From contig CAMZLQ010000040.1 of assembly GCA_947311585.1 (NCBI GenBank), positions 1 to 43,574 on the forward strand: DNA of 43,574 nt, read 5' to 3'. Position numbers and translations under genes: made by a program. Of this stretch, positions 8,588-17,602 are shown one piece after another. Origin of the DNA: an uncultured Alcanivoracaceae bacterium (GTDB lineage: Bacteria > Pseudomonadota > Gammaproteobacteria > Xanthomonadales > Marinicellaceae). Position 1 is the first letter of the stretch. Every line of letters starts with the position of its first letter. The notes below the pieces were generated by a model. The model worked only from the letters and a program-made list of their open reading frames with translations. It made no database searches and was not told where the DNA came from.

Positions 8588-9109
8588 ATGAAATATATAA
8601 TGACAACACTAATAACATTAACCATCTCACAATCAGTATACAGTGTAAGAATTTGTGAAGACTATATTACGGATGAATGGCCTGATTCGCGTTATAATGT
8701 CCAAATACTGTCGGGTGATAATGTCGTAATAGATAAAATAACAGGCTTGATGTGGAAGCAGTGTAGCGAAGGTTTGTCAGGTGCTGATTGTTTAACCGGT
8801 GCTGCAACCATGCAAACGTGGCAACAAGCACTTGCCATTCCTGAAGTAGTCAACACCGTAGGTTTTGCAGGATATAGTGATTGGCGTTTACCAAATATAG
8901 AAGAATTAAGAAGTATTTCAGCCATTAATTGCTATAATTCCGCTATAAATGTAGTGGTATTTCCTAATACAAGTAGCAATTATTGGTCATCTTCGCCTGT
9001 TGAAGTCTTTCCTACTGGTGCGTGGATAGTTTCTTACATTGATGGTCAAGATAACTACCGTACTCGAGACCTAGACGCTCGTGTTCGATTGGTTCGTGCT
9101 GGGCGGTGA
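8588..9109 (+). CDS. Exported DUF1566 domain protein (second copy)
   Basis: A smaller paralog: 173 residues from the ATG at 8588. That start is chosen because TGAGGA (8577-8582) is correctly spaced before it and the product then opens with a signal peptide (MKYIMTTLITLTISQSVYS). An ATG at 8552 would add 12 charged residues in front. The DUF1566 domain shows 'TGLMWKQCSEG', 'SDWRLPNIEELRSI', 'YWSSSPV' and 'ARVRLVR'. It lacks the Asp/Asn-rich spacer of its neighbour and differs from it at most positions outside the hallmarks, so the duplication is old. Function unknown. Confidence 0.82.
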   Translation: MKYIMTTLITLTISQSVYSVRICEDYITDEWPDSRYNVQILSGDNVVIDKITGLMWKQCSEGLSGADCLTGAATMQTWQQALAIPEVVNTVGFAGYSDWRLPNIEELRSISAINCYNSAINVVVFPNTSSNYWSSSPVEVFPTGAWIVSYIDGQDNYRTRDLDARVRLVRAGR

Positions 9110-9132
9110 TTTTGTTACTTTTATAAAAACCT

Positions 9133-9176
9133 AGAAACCTTTGCATAACTCTATCACCAGTTAAACAAAGGTTTCT
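9133..9176. repeat. Short inverted repeat related to the MITE ends; possible terminator
   Basis: AGAAACCTTTG (9133-9143) and CAAAGGTTTCT (9166-9176) are exact inverse complements around a 22-base loop, after the second DUF1566 gene. The left side continues CATAACTC, so AGAAACCTTTGCATAACTC differs from the MITE end AGAGACCTTTGCATAACTC (complement of 28916-28934) at one base. It may be a shrunken element that now serves as a transcription terminator. Confidence 0.5.
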
Positions 9177-9246
9177 TTAAATTTGGTTTTTACAAAGAAA
9201 ATTCGATAGAAAATATTTGTAAAATCTATGGTCTGTATTTGCTGGA

Positions 9247-10158
9247 TTATAACAAGGGTGTTTGGAATACCTTCTGATTAAAATCGTGTACAGGCAGATA
9301 ATGATCAACAATCAATAAGGCAAATAAAATCATCAAATACCAAATCGAAAACTTAAACACTTTCCATGGTAGCATTGGGTCAGTTGATGTGCGCATTTGC
9401 CAAACCAGTTGTAAAAAACGCGCCCCCAAAATAACGGTTCCAATGAGATAAACCCAACCACTCATGCCGACTAAATAAGGAAAAACACTCAATAAAAACA
9501 ATAAAATGGTATAAAAAACCATGTGCAACCAAGTGTGCTGGATGCCATGTGTTACTGGCAACATGGGAATTTTGGCTTTGGCATAATCATCGACTCGGTG
9601 GATTGCTAACGCCCAAAAATGCGGTGGCGTCCACAGGTAGATTATGCCGAATAATAATAAGGCATCGCCCGTTAAATTGCCCGTAATAGCAGTCCAACCC
9701 AGCACGGGAGGAGCAGCACCTGCAGCACCGCCAATAACGATGTTTTGTGGTGTAATGCGTTTGAGAAAAAAGGTGTAGATAAAGGCATAGCCAATTAATG
9801 ATAAAAAGGTTAAAACCGCTGTTAATACATTGATTTTCCAAACTAAAACGCCCATAGCAAACGCACATAATAATGCTGCAAAAACAATCACATTAGTATC
9901 AGTTAAGTCACCTTGTGGCAAAGGTCTATGTTGGGTACGCAGCATAATGGCATCAATTTTTTGGTCGGCCCAATGGTTAATGGCAGCCGCCGCAGAGGCG
10001 GCAAAGCCAATACCAATGAGTCCAAAAAACACCTTATCCAAAGGAGGTAAGCCATTATCAACCGACAATAACATTCCAACTAATGCGGTAAAAACAATAA
10101 GCAAGACAACTTTAGGTTTAGTTAATTCGAGGTATTGATTAAATTTTGATTGGCTCAT
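9247..10158 (-). CDS. cyoE: Protoheme IX farnesyltransferase (heme O synthase)
   Basis: An integral membrane prenyltransferase that attaches the hydroxyethylfarnesyl tail to heme B to give heme O. 303 residues with about nine hydrophobic helices. The first aspartate-rich/substrate motif is visible as 'NHWADQKIDAIMLRTQHRPLP' (about 62-82); the cytosolic second loop has 'WTPPHFWALAIHRVDDYAKAKIPMLP'. It overlaps ctaA by ATGA, so heme O and heme A synthesis are coupled. The oxidase subunit genes themselves are not in the window. Confidence 0.95.
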   Translation of the reverse strand: MSQSKFNQYLELTKPKVVLLIVFTALVGMLLSVDNGLPPLDKVFFGLIGIGFAASAAAAINHWADQKIDAIMLRTQHRPLPQGDLTDTNVIVFAALLCAFAMGVLVWKINVLTAVLTFLSLIGYAFIYTFFLKRITPQNIVIGGAAGAAPPVLGWTAITGNLTGDALLLFGIIYLWTPPHFWALAIHRVDDYAKAKIPMLPVTHGIQHTWLHMVFYTILLFLLSVFPYLVGMSGWVYLIGTVILGARFLQLVWQMRTSTDPMLPWKVFKFSIWYLMILFALLIVDHYLPVHDFNQKVFQTPLL

Positions 10159-11132
10159 GATGTTTTGCGGGTTTTATACAGTAAAATTACTAGCGATAAC
10201 AACAATAAAGCTGCCACGCCGTTATGTGCAACGGCTACAGGTAGAGGTAAACCCAATGTCACGTTTGAAATTCCCAGTGCAATTTGAATGCCTAACAAGG
10301 ATAAAACAGTGATGCCTAATGGCATTAATTCACGGTTTTTCATTAAGCGTGCTGATAACCAAATTAAGTACAGAGACACAAGGATAAAACCCATGCGGTG
10401 CGTCATTTGTATGGCAATACGAGCTGGTGCATCCAAGACGCCATATTCGTAATTAATACCAAGTCCACGCCACAAGACAAAAGCTTGTGAAAAATCCATG
10501 GGTGGAATCACGAGTCCATTACACAAAGGAAATCCAACACAAGATAGAGCCGCATAGTTAGAACTTGTCCAACCACCAAGCATAATTTGTAGCACCACTA
10601 AAATTAATGCAAAGACCACCATGGATTGTTTTACATGCCCGCCATAGCGGTAGGGACGAATAGTATTGGAGGTGGATAATGCCAGCCATGTGAGTAAGCA
10701 GAGGGTTAGCATGCCACCCATCAAATGTCCCATAACAATAATAGGTTTGAGTTGCAGTGTTACTGTCCACATGCCAAGAGCGGCTTGGAATAAAATGACA
10801 ACACTTAACATCAAAGGTAGGGTTATTGGCATTTCATCACGCTTTTTAAATGCCCAGATAAATAGTGCTAATACAATAAGCCCTAACGTACCTGCAAAAT
10901 AACGGTGCACCATTTCCTTCCAAGCTTTATGCGCTTCTAGCGCACGCTCTGGAAAGGCTTGGTTGGCTTGGGCAACATCATCAACATGAGTTGGAACTGC
11001 AATTTGACCATAGCAACCAGGCCAATCAGGACAGCCAAGGCCGGCATCGGATAAGCGTACATAGGCACCAAGGATAATAACGCATAAGGCAAATAAAACA
11101 CCAAACCATGCCAATTTTGAATAATTTTTCAT
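10155..11132 (-). CDS. ctaA: Heme A synthase (CtaA/Cox15)
   Basis: A membrane monooxygenase that converts heme O to heme A. 325 residues with eight predicted transmembrane helices. Family hallmarks are 'GAYVRLSDAGLGCPDWPGCYGQ' in the first periplasmic loop, the His ligand region 'EMVHRYFAGTLG', the second-half 'GGWTSSNYAALSCVGFPLCNG' and 'MTHRMGFILV'. Upstream of cyoE on the minus strand with overlapping stop and start. Confidence 0.95.
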   Translation of the reverse strand: MKNYSKLAWFGVLFALCVIILGAYVRLSDAGLGCPDWPGCYGQIAVPTHVDDVAQANQAFPERALEAHKAWKEMVHRYFAGTLGLIVLALFIWAFKKRDEMPITLPLMLSVVILFQAALGMWTVTLQLKPIIVMGHLMGGMLTLCLLTWLALSTSNTIRPYRYGGHVKQSMVVFALILVVLQIMLGGWTSSNYAALSCVGFPLCNGLVIPPMDFSQAFVLWRGLGINYEYGVLDAPARIAIQMTHRMGFILVSLYLIWLSARLMKNRELMPLGITVLSLLGIQIALGISNVTLGLPLPVAVAHNGVAALLLLSLVILLYKTRKTS

Positions 11133-11197
11133 AGGGGTTTAATTTAAATTTTTGAATTTTGTTTTTTTATTTTACTTGATAGCTTAATAAAATGCCA

Positions 11198-11809
11198 TTA
11201 ACCGTTATTTTTTCGGGCACGAAGTAATAAACCTAAATCTTTAATCACGTCTCGTGGTTCAAAACCTTTTGGATAAGACATCATTAAAAATCCCTCAGGA
11301 GCTAGTAGATATAAGCCGTTTCCATCACCTAAAGATTGTGAAGAGAGTGTCGACAAAATCGTACTTAAATCTTCAGTTGCTGCATAAGATTGTTGCTCAA
11401 TTGAAGTGTATTGAGCAGGAATAATGAGTTTGTCATCGTCGGGATGAAGAACAAGCAGTTTAACTTGTTTCATTTTATGCCCCTTGGTTAATCGAATTCT
11501 ATAAAGAGTATCTAGCATCCTCATGCAATCCTCATTGCATTCACCGGTGTGTGCATAAATAATGGTCCAATACTCTTCAAAAGGCTTTAAGCTTTCTTTA
11601 GTGGTTATTTTTATCGGAGGTCTGATAAAGTTGCCGTAATTTTTGAATGATTTTGGCGAATAATCAATAAGTTTTGAGTTCATTATTATTGCAACAATAA
11701 CGGGAGTAATAAAAAGAAAAGCTAAAGCGATAAGAGTGAGTTTATTCTTGGTTTGTTTTTGCATTTTTAGGGTGTGAAAATAATAATTTGCCGATTTTAA
11801 CACAGGCAT
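11198..11809 (-). CDS. Membrane-anchored CxxxC protein, likely cytochrome oxidase assembly (SCO/thioredoxin-fold-like)
   Basis: 203 residues from the first ATG; an internal ATG at 11764 (MQKQTKNKLTL) would leave a more typical short cytoplasmic tail before the single transmembrane helix (about 25-44) and is equally plausible. Neither has a good ribosome binding site. The periplasmic part has 'WTIIYAHTGECNEDCMRMLDTLYRIR', where CxxxC resembles the copper-binding pair of SCO proteins, and ends in 'YPKGFEPRDVIKDLGLLLR'. Proteins of this kind sit beside ctaA in pseudomonads and relatives. A role in CuA/oxidase assembly is inferred from fold resemblance and position. Confidence 0.7.
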   Translation of the reverse strand: MPVLKSANYYFHTLKMQKQTKNKLTLIALAFLFITPVIVAIIMNSKLIDYSPKSFKNYGNFIRPPIKITTKESLKPFEEYWTIIYAHTGECNEDCMRMLDTLYRIRLTKGHKMKQVKLLVLHPDDDKLIIPAQYTSIEQQSYAATEDLSTILSTLSSQSLGDGNGLYLLAPEGFLMMSYPKGFEPRDVIKDLGLLLRARKNNG

Positions 11810-11856
11810 TCAGAATACATGGCGTCATTGGATAATTTAGACTTATTTTAGGCATG

Positions 11857-11889
11857 AAAAAAGGCTACCGTGTGTGGAAGTAGCCTTTT
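11857..11889 (-). terminator. Terminator downstream of mrcA
   Basis: AAAAGGCTAC (11859-11868) pairs with GTAGCCTTTT (11880-11889) around an 11-base loop. Read on the minus strand, the stem is followed by a run of six T (partly within the stem). It lies about 150 bases past the mrcA stop. On the plus strand the T-run is shorter. Confidence 0.75.
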
Positions 11890-12038
11890 AAGGTAGTCAT
11901 ACTTTAAAATAGAACAAATAGGGAATGGGGGTTCTATTCAAAGCTATTACAACTGCGTCCATTGTAGTCTTTTTCACAAAATAAAGTGTGACTTGCGTCA
12001 CAATAAAAGCCAATTGTAAAAAATTGTTATAAAACAAT

Positions 12039-14525
12039 CTAAAATAAATCATCTTCTGTTTCTGTATCCAGTTCAATGGCTTGAGTTTCAGTGCTTTCTT
12101 CTTCTGGCAAATGACCCACAAGAAAATACTCTAACTTGGTATTACTTTTACCTGGAGCGGCTAATTTACCTGTTGTTGGGTTGATTTTGGCGGCAATAAC
12201 CCCAGGAGGAATGGGGCGCTGGTATTCGGAAACACCGGCAAGTGCCACGCGCATAAAATCAATCCAAATAGGCAAAGCAACGCGGCCACCATATTCACCA
12301 CGGCCCATTTCTTCGGGTGTATCAAAGCCGACCCAAGCATGAGTAACAATAGTGCGTTGATAACCATTAAACCACGCATCGCGTTGATCGTTTGTTGTGC
12401 CCGTTTTTCCTGCCAAGTCCTGCCGCTTGAGTGCCATTGCTTTGTAGCCTGTTCCTCGTTTTACGACGTCCTTCATGAATGATTCTATAATAAACTGGTT
12501 TGCAGCACTTATAACTCGTGGAGGGTAAATAATTTCCAGTTCTTCTTGAGGATTAACTGCGTTGAGAGAGTTCTTTTTGTCGTTGCTATCTTGGCTTTCT
12601 TGATTTTCCTCATTTGTGGCTTGGTCTTTAGTTGTTTGTTTTTCTTGTTCTTGGCAGTTATCGCATAAAATGACCTTGGGGTGTTGAAAAAGAAGTTCTC
12701 CATTTTGATTGGTGATTTTTTCTATTAAGTAAGGCTCGATAAGATAGCCGCCATTTGCAAAAACAGAAAAGGCACGAGACATTTCTAATGGCGTGATGTT
12801 GGGTGTTCCTAATGAAATTGATAAATTGCGAGGAATGTCTTCAGGATTAAAACCAAATTTAAGCATGTGATTTCGACCCTTATCAATGCCAATGCGTTCG
12901 AGTACGCGAATGGAAACCAGATTTTTTGAGTGCACAATGCCTTCACGCAGAGGAATGGGCCCTAAAAATTTCATGTTGGCATTTTGTGGACGCCACGTAT
13001 CTTCGAGTTTTTTGTCGTCAAAGACAATAGGAGCATCATTGATTAAGGTCGATGCGGTTAAGCCAGCATCAAGAGCGGCCGAATACAATAAAGGTTTAAA
13101 TCCAGAGCCAGGTTGTCTTTTGGCTTGCGTTACTCGGTTAAATTTACTTAAGTTAAAGGCAAACCCGCCAATTAAGGCATTCATGCCTCCATTATTTGGG
13201 TTCAATGAGATTAGTGCTCCTTGTGCACGTGGGATTTGAGCCAAAACAAATTCTCCAGATTCGTCTCGTTTCACCATCACCACATCGCCTAACTGGCTTA
13301 TGTCATTCATGCTCTTAGGTTTATTGCCGACCTTTTTATTAGTGATATAGGGAGCTGCCCATTTTGAGGCTTCAAATTGTATGACTGCATCTTGCCCGTC
13401 AAGAAGTCGAACTATCATGGAATCTTTTTCGACAAATGTCACTAAAGCCGCTTGTAAACCTGCTGTAGAGGGGATGCTTTTGATTGCATCTAATGCTTTG
13501 TTAATTGATTCTTGCGTACTTGTTTCGCTATGGGTATCAAGGTCAAAATGTTTGATTGCTCCACGGTAACCATGGCGTTTGTCGTATACTTGCAAGCCTT
13601 TTTGAACCGCGAGCTCCGCTGTTTGTTGCAATTTTGAATCGATAGTTGTTGTCACGACATAACCATCGGTGTAGATACCATCACCGTATTTTTCTAGCAT
13701 TTCGGCACGAACCATCTCCGCTATCCACGGAGCGTTTAATTCAATTGCAGGCTCATGTTTACGAGCGGTATCAACTTCTGCCACCGCTTGGTCGTGTTCT
13801 TGTTGGTTGATGTAACTCAACTCTAGCATACGCCTGAGGATATAATTACGGCGTTTAGTGGCACGCTCAGGGTTAGTAATGGGATTGATGGTTGATGGTG
13901 CTTTGGGAGGAGCTGCAAGCATGGCACACTCGGCTAGTGTTAATTCGTCAAGCTTTTTGCCGTAATACATGTCAGCTGCTGCAACAATGCCATAGGAGCG
14001 ATGACCTAAGAAATTTTTATTTAAGTACAGCTCTAATATTTCATCTTTAGTGATGGTTTGTTCCAGCTTAATGGCGAGAAATATTTCTTTGAGTTTACGG
14101 GTGTAGGTTTGTTTGAGTGATAAAAAGACATTACGGGTCAACTGCATGGTAATGGTTGAGCCACCTGTTTTTTTATGTCCAGTAGTAATCAGTTCCCAAA
14201 CTGCTCGAAATAAACCCTTTGGATCAACGCCGTAGTGGCTGTAAAAGTTGGCATCTTCACCTGCAATATAAGCGTCAATGAGGTGTTGTGGCACGTCTTT
14301 GATGGCGGCAGGTGAACGTCTTTTTGAACCAAAAACTCGGATTAATTTACCGTCTTTGGAGTAGACGCGTAGTGGTACTTGCAATTTGTATTCACGAATA
14401 GACTCAACTGATGGCAAGTCCTTTTCCATTACTTTGTAGGTTACATAAAGAGTTGCAATGCCCAAAAGTGCAAAAAACAAACCCAATTTTGTAAAAAACC
14501 ACAAGATTTTAAACAGTTTTTTCAT
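12039..14525 (-). CDS. mrcA: Penicillin-binding protein 1A
   Basis: A bifunctional class A peptidoglycan synthase of 828 residues. Layout: cytoplasmic tail and signal anchor (about 1-30); GT51 glycosyltransferase (about 55-230) with catalytic 'EDANFYSHYG' and 'GGSTITMQLTRN'; an OB-like middle region; transpeptidase with active Ser474 in 'GSGFK', 'SKN' near 533 and 'KTG' near 707. Before the KTG box there is a low-complexity Gln/Asn/Glu/Lys insert (about 620-655). Its activator gene lpoA lies about 1.3 kb away. A terminator follows at 11857-11889. Confidence 0.96.
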   Translation of the reverse strand: MKKLFKILWFFTKLGLFFALLGIATLYVTYKVMEKDLPSVESIREYKLQVPLRVYSKDGKLIRVFGSKRRSPAAIKDVPQHLIDAYIAGEDANFYSHYGVDPKGLFRAVWELITTGHKKTGGSTITMQLTRNVFLSLKQTYTRKLKEIFLAIKLEQTITKDEILELYLNKNFLGHRSYGIVAAADMYYGKKLDELTLAECAMLAAPPKAPSTINPITNPERATKRRNYILRRMLELSYINQQEHDQAVAEVDTARKHEPAIELNAPWIAEMVRAEMLEKYGDGIYTDGYVVTTTIDSKLQQTAELAVQKGLQVYDKRHGYRGAIKHFDLDTHSETSTQESINKALDAIKSIPSTAGLQAALVTFVEKDSMIVRLLDGQDAVIQFEASKWAAPYITNKKVGNKPKSMNDISQLGDVVMVKRDESGEFVLAQIPRAQGALISLNPNNGGMNALIGGFAFNLSKFNRVTQAKRQPGSGFKPLLYSAALDAGLTASTLINDAPIVFDDKKLEDTWRPQNANMKFLGPIPLREGIVHSKNLVSIRVLERIGIDKGRNHMLKFGFNPEDIPRNLSISLGTPNITPLEMSRAFSVFANGGYLIEPYLIEKITNQNGELLFQHPKVILCDNCQEQEKQTTKDQATNEENQESQDSNDKKNSLNAVNPQEELEIIYPPRVISAANQFIIESFMKDVVKRGTGYKAMALKRQDLAGKTGTTNDQRDAWFNGYQRTIVTHAWVGFDTPEEMGRGEYGGRVALPIWIDFMRVALAGVSEYQRPIPPGVIAAKINPTTGKLAAPGKSNTKLEYFLVGHLPEEESTETQAIELDTETEDDLF

Positions 14526-14683
14526 AAAGTTAATACAACAGAAGTCTCTAAAGGTTTAATTGTATAGAAAATAATATATAAAATGTGATTTTATAGCCAA
14601 GATTAACAAATATTTTAATTCATTCTCATGTTTTGAGAATAGTTAACCTTAAAGTGGGCTCATTCAATATAAATGAGAAGAAA

Positions 14684-14944
14684 ATGTATATTTCAAAAAA
14701 CTTAATGACAATTGGCGTACTTGCTTTAATACTTGTAGCGAGTTTAGCGGTGTTATCACCTTTGACTTTAATTATTATTGTTACAACACTCTCTTTAGTA
14801 ATGTTGGGGAGCTATGCTGCTGTTCATGTTTCCATCGATTATAAATACGCTGCTAGTTTTGTTATGCAACTGCTTGGCTTAATTTTAATCGTCGTTAGTT
14901 TGGTAGCTCTTTTTTTAGTGCTTTCTAATTTAATAACTATTTAA
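14684..14944 (+). CDS. Small membrane protein, unknown function
   Basis: 86 residues from the ATG at 14684, chosen because GAGAAG lies just before it (14675-14680); an upstream TTG at 14633 in the same frame has no such site. The product is almost entirely hydrophobic: two long segments (about 8-45 and 53-85) separated by 'VHVSIDYKY', suggesting two to three membrane helices. I do not recognise the family. It lies between the divergent mrcA and convergent rsmI. Confidence 0.55.
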   Translation: MYISKNLMTIGVLALILVASLAVLSPLTLIIIVTTLSLVMLGSYAAVHVSIDYKYAASFVMQLLGLILIVVSLVALFLVLSNLITI

Positions 14945-14985
14945 CTTATCGTAAAAGCTTCATGTTTTGATGAAAAAATCAACCT

Positions 14986-15834
14986 TTAGTTCTTGAGCAA
15001 GTAGTTATAGATGTCTTTACTCTTTCCATTGAGGTATTGGGCAGTAATTTTAGCCGCTTTTTTGGGAGGTAATTCGTTGCTCAACAATTGCACTAATTCT
15101 TTTTGTTGTGCAGTTATTGTATCAATGGTAACTATTTCTTTGGCTGCAATGGCGATAACAAACTCGCCTTTTTGTTGGTTGTTATCATTCTCGACAAATG
15201 TTTTTATTTCATTGACTGTGCCCAATTTAATGGTTTCAAAGGTTTTGGTTAATTCTCTGCCGATAGCAATCATCCGCTCGTTTCCGAGGACTTCTTGCAT
15301 ATCAGTTAAGCTTTTGAGAATGCGGTGGGTGGATTCATAAACTACGGTTGTGCCTGAATAATTATTAATACTGGTGAGTTGTTGTTTTCGGTGGGTGCTT
15401 TTAGCGGCTAAGAAACCAATAAACTGAAATTCATTGGTCGGTAAACCACAACAACTGAGTAACGCAATAATCGCACTGGCACCAACAATGGGAACAACGG
15501 TAATATTTTCTTCATGGGCTTGTCTGACTAAAGGATAGCCTGGGTCACTAATTAATGGCGTGCCTGCATCTGAGATTAGGGCGATGTTGTTGCCCAGTTT
15601 TATTAGTTCGATAAACTTACGTGCACTTTGGTTTTCATTGTGGGCATGAAAACTCATTAATTTATTTTTGATTCCATAGCTAGCAAGCATACGTCCTGAA
15701 TGGCGCGTATCCTCACAAGCAATGATGTCAACATCAGCTAAAGTCTTTAAAGCGCGTTCACTAATGTCATCTAAATTGCCAATTGGCGTGGCAACGATAT
15801 ATAATGTACCTGTCTTTTTAATGGAATCATGCAT
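14986..15834 (-). CDS. rsmI: 16S rRNA (cytidine-1402 2'-O)-methyltransferase RsmI
   Basis: An SAM-dependent methyltransferase of the tetrapyrrole methylase fold that modifies C1402 in the decoding centre. 282 residues. Visible signatures: 'GTLYIVATPIGNLDDIS' (about 9-25), 'ACEDTRHS', 'ALISDAGTPLISDPGYPLV' and 'FQFIGFL'. The C-terminal extension typical of RsmI ('LPPKKAAKITAQYLNGKSKDIYN') is present. Its start is only seven bases from that of the divergent lpoA. The rsmI/lpoA divergent pair is conserved in gammaproteobacteria. Confidence 0.95.
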   Translation of the reverse strand: MHDSIKKTGTLYIVATPIGNLDDISERALKTLADVDIIACEDTRHSGRMLASYGIKNKLMSFHAHNENQSARKFIELIKLGNNIALISDAGTPLISDPGYPLVRQAHEENITVVPIVGASAIIALLSCCGLPTNEFQFIGFLAAKSTHRKQQLTSINNYSGTTVVYESTHRILKSLTDMQEVLGNERMIAIGRELTKTFETIKLGTVNEIKTFVENDNNQQKGEFVIAIAAKEIVTIDTITAQQKELVQLLSNELPPKKAAKITAQYLNGKSKDIYNYLLKN

Positions 15835-15841
15835 AGTGATA

Positions 15842-17596
15842 ATGAGAACTGTCTATTTAATTTGTTTTATTTTACTCATTTCTGCCTGTGGCAACCAAAC
15901 AATTCGCCCAGATAGGCACGATTATATCGGTTTACAACAAGCACAAAATTATTATCGCAGTGGTGACTTTGTCAATGCTGCCACCGCTTATGTAAAATTA
16001 TTTAATGAATACAGAGAAGATCGTTTTGCTTTACAAGCAGCCGATAGCTATTTGCAACAACAACAATTCCAACTAGCACAAGAGTATTTGTCAAAAATAA
16101 GGTCAAACAATAACCCTTTAAAACAAATTATTCAAGCCGAACTTAACTACGTAAACGGCAGTTATGATTTTCACTTCAATGAAATCAATGGAGAATACCG
16201 CGAACGTTATTTAAAGATTAAGGCAAAAAATGAAAGTGCCAAGCACGACTATTTGTCGGCAGCTTTGTCTTATATTGAATTATCAGAGTTGGACAATACT
16301 CATGATTACATTAACGAAATCATCAGTACTATAATGCAGGCATCAAGCCAAGAATTGTCTACGGCTTTATTTAATTTGGATTTAACTGTACAACAACAAG
16401 GCTGGATTCAAGCGACCATTGCGGCGCAATCTCAATCCCAAGAATCCATAGATGAATGGAAATCAAGGTGGCAAGAACACCCTGCCATGGCTTTGTTTAA
16501 TCAAAACAATCATTATAAGAACGTTGCTGTGCTTTTGCCCTTAAGTGGAAAATATAAAAATATCGCTAAAAGCATTCAACAAGGCATGGTTGCAGCCTTG
16601 CAAAATACAGGCACTGACCAACGCTTAAATTTTTTCGATACTGGCTCAAATGGAGAAACTTTTTCCTATGCTTGGTATGGTGCGATAGAGTCGGGTGCGG
16701 AGTTTATTATTGGACCACTGGATAAAAATTCTATCCAACAAATGACGCAAATAAATTCAAGTAGTATTCCTGTATTGGCGCTTAACCAACTCAACCAAGA
16801 GGGGCAAAATTTGGGCTATTATCAATTTGCATTATCAAAAGAAGACGAAGTAGCCAATGTTGCTAGGCGGTTATTCGCAGAAAACAAAACAAGAGTGATG
16901 TTATTGGCACCCGAGTCAGAGCAAGGCAGAAAGCTGGCTGTATTTTTTGAAAAAGAGTTTGCTAATTTAGGTGGGCAAGTGGTGAGTTATGCTTTTTATC
17001 CCGAATCAACTCACGATTACACACGAGAAATCAAGCAAGCCATTGGACTTAATGATTCCATTGTGCGTGCAAGAACACTCAAAACAATCCTAGGCGAGCC
17101 TTTTAAGAATAAGCCTCAAATCAGACCTGACATTGATGCCATATTTATAATGGCTAAGGCAAAAAATGCCCGATTGATAAAGCCGCAATTAAAGTTTTTT
17201 CAGGCAAAAGATGTTCCCGTTTATGCGACTTCTCAGGTGCAACCAGTTAAAAACAACCCGCAGTTGGATAAAGACTTAAATGGCATTCAATTTTGCCAGT
17301 CACGTTTTGTAGTGGCTCCACAGGAGTTGCAAGAGGTTTTGGATTTTTCAGCGGACAAAGTCAAAAGCAATAAAAAGTATTTTGCCTTTGGGTATGATGC
17401 CGTGTCCTTATTGCCCCGATTAGAGTGGATGCAAACCATGGTTTCCCAGAAAGTAGAAGGTTTGAGTGGTTTTTTAAGCGTTGATGGGAAAGGTCAAGTG
17501 CATCGCCAATTGGCTTGGGCGGAATACAAACGAGGACTTCCTGTCTTGCTTGGCGAGTTGCAAGAAGTTGTCAATCCCATGCAAGAAGCACAATAA
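15842..17596 (+). CDS. lpoA: Penicillin-binding protein activator LpoA (outer-membrane lipoprotein)
   Basis: An outer-membrane lipoprotein that stimulates the transpeptidase of PBP1A through the wall. 584 residues from the ATG at 15842, which gives a lipoprotein signal (MRTVYLICFILLISACG, lipobox ISAC with the acylated Cys at residue 16). The frame is open 120 bases further upstream but that overlaps rsmI. An N-terminal TPR-like helical region (about 25-215) is followed by a periplasmic-binding-protein-like domain opening with 'NVAVLLPLSGKYKNIAKSI' (about 221-239). yraN and dolP follow. mrcA lies on the other side of rsmI. Confidence 0.92.
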   Translation: MRTVYLICFILLISACGNQTIRPDRHDYIGLQQAQNYYRSGDFVNAATAYVKLFNEYREDRFALQAADSYLQQQQFQLAQEYLSKIRSNNNPLKQIIQAELNYVNGSYDFHFNEINGEYRERYLKIKAKNESAKHDYLSAALSYIELSELDNTHDYINEIISTIMQASSQELSTALFNLDLTVQQQGWIQATIAAQSQSQESIDEWKSRWQEHPAMALFNQNNHYKNVAVLLPLSGKYKNIAKSIQQGMVAALQNTGTDQRLNFFDTGSNGETFSYAWYGAIESGAEFIIGPLDKNSIQQMTQINSSSIPVLALNQLNQEGQNLGYYQFALSKEDEVANVARRLFAENKTRVMLLAPESEQGRKLAVFFEKEFANLGGQVVSYAFYPESTHDYTREIKQAIGLNDSIVRARTLKTILGEPFKNKPQIRPDIDAIFIMAKAKNARLIKPQLKFFQAKDVPVYATSQVQPVKNNPQLDKDLNGIQFCQSRFVVAPQELQEVLDFSADKVKSNKKYFAFGYDAVSLLPRLEWMQTMVSQKVEGLSGFLSVDGKGQVHRQLAWAEYKRGLPVLLGELQEVVNPMQEAQ

Positions 17597-17602
17597 TACG
17601 TC

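Noticed and set aside
7713-9109. A diversity-generating retroelement using the DUF1566 proteins
   Set aside because: No reverse transcriptase frame and no template repeat lie in the window; the paralogs differ at all kinds of positions, not only at adenines.
12161-12379. Various open frames opposite or within mrcA and other long genes
   Set aside because: They lie in shadow frames of clear genes, have no ribosome binding sites and no recognisable domains.
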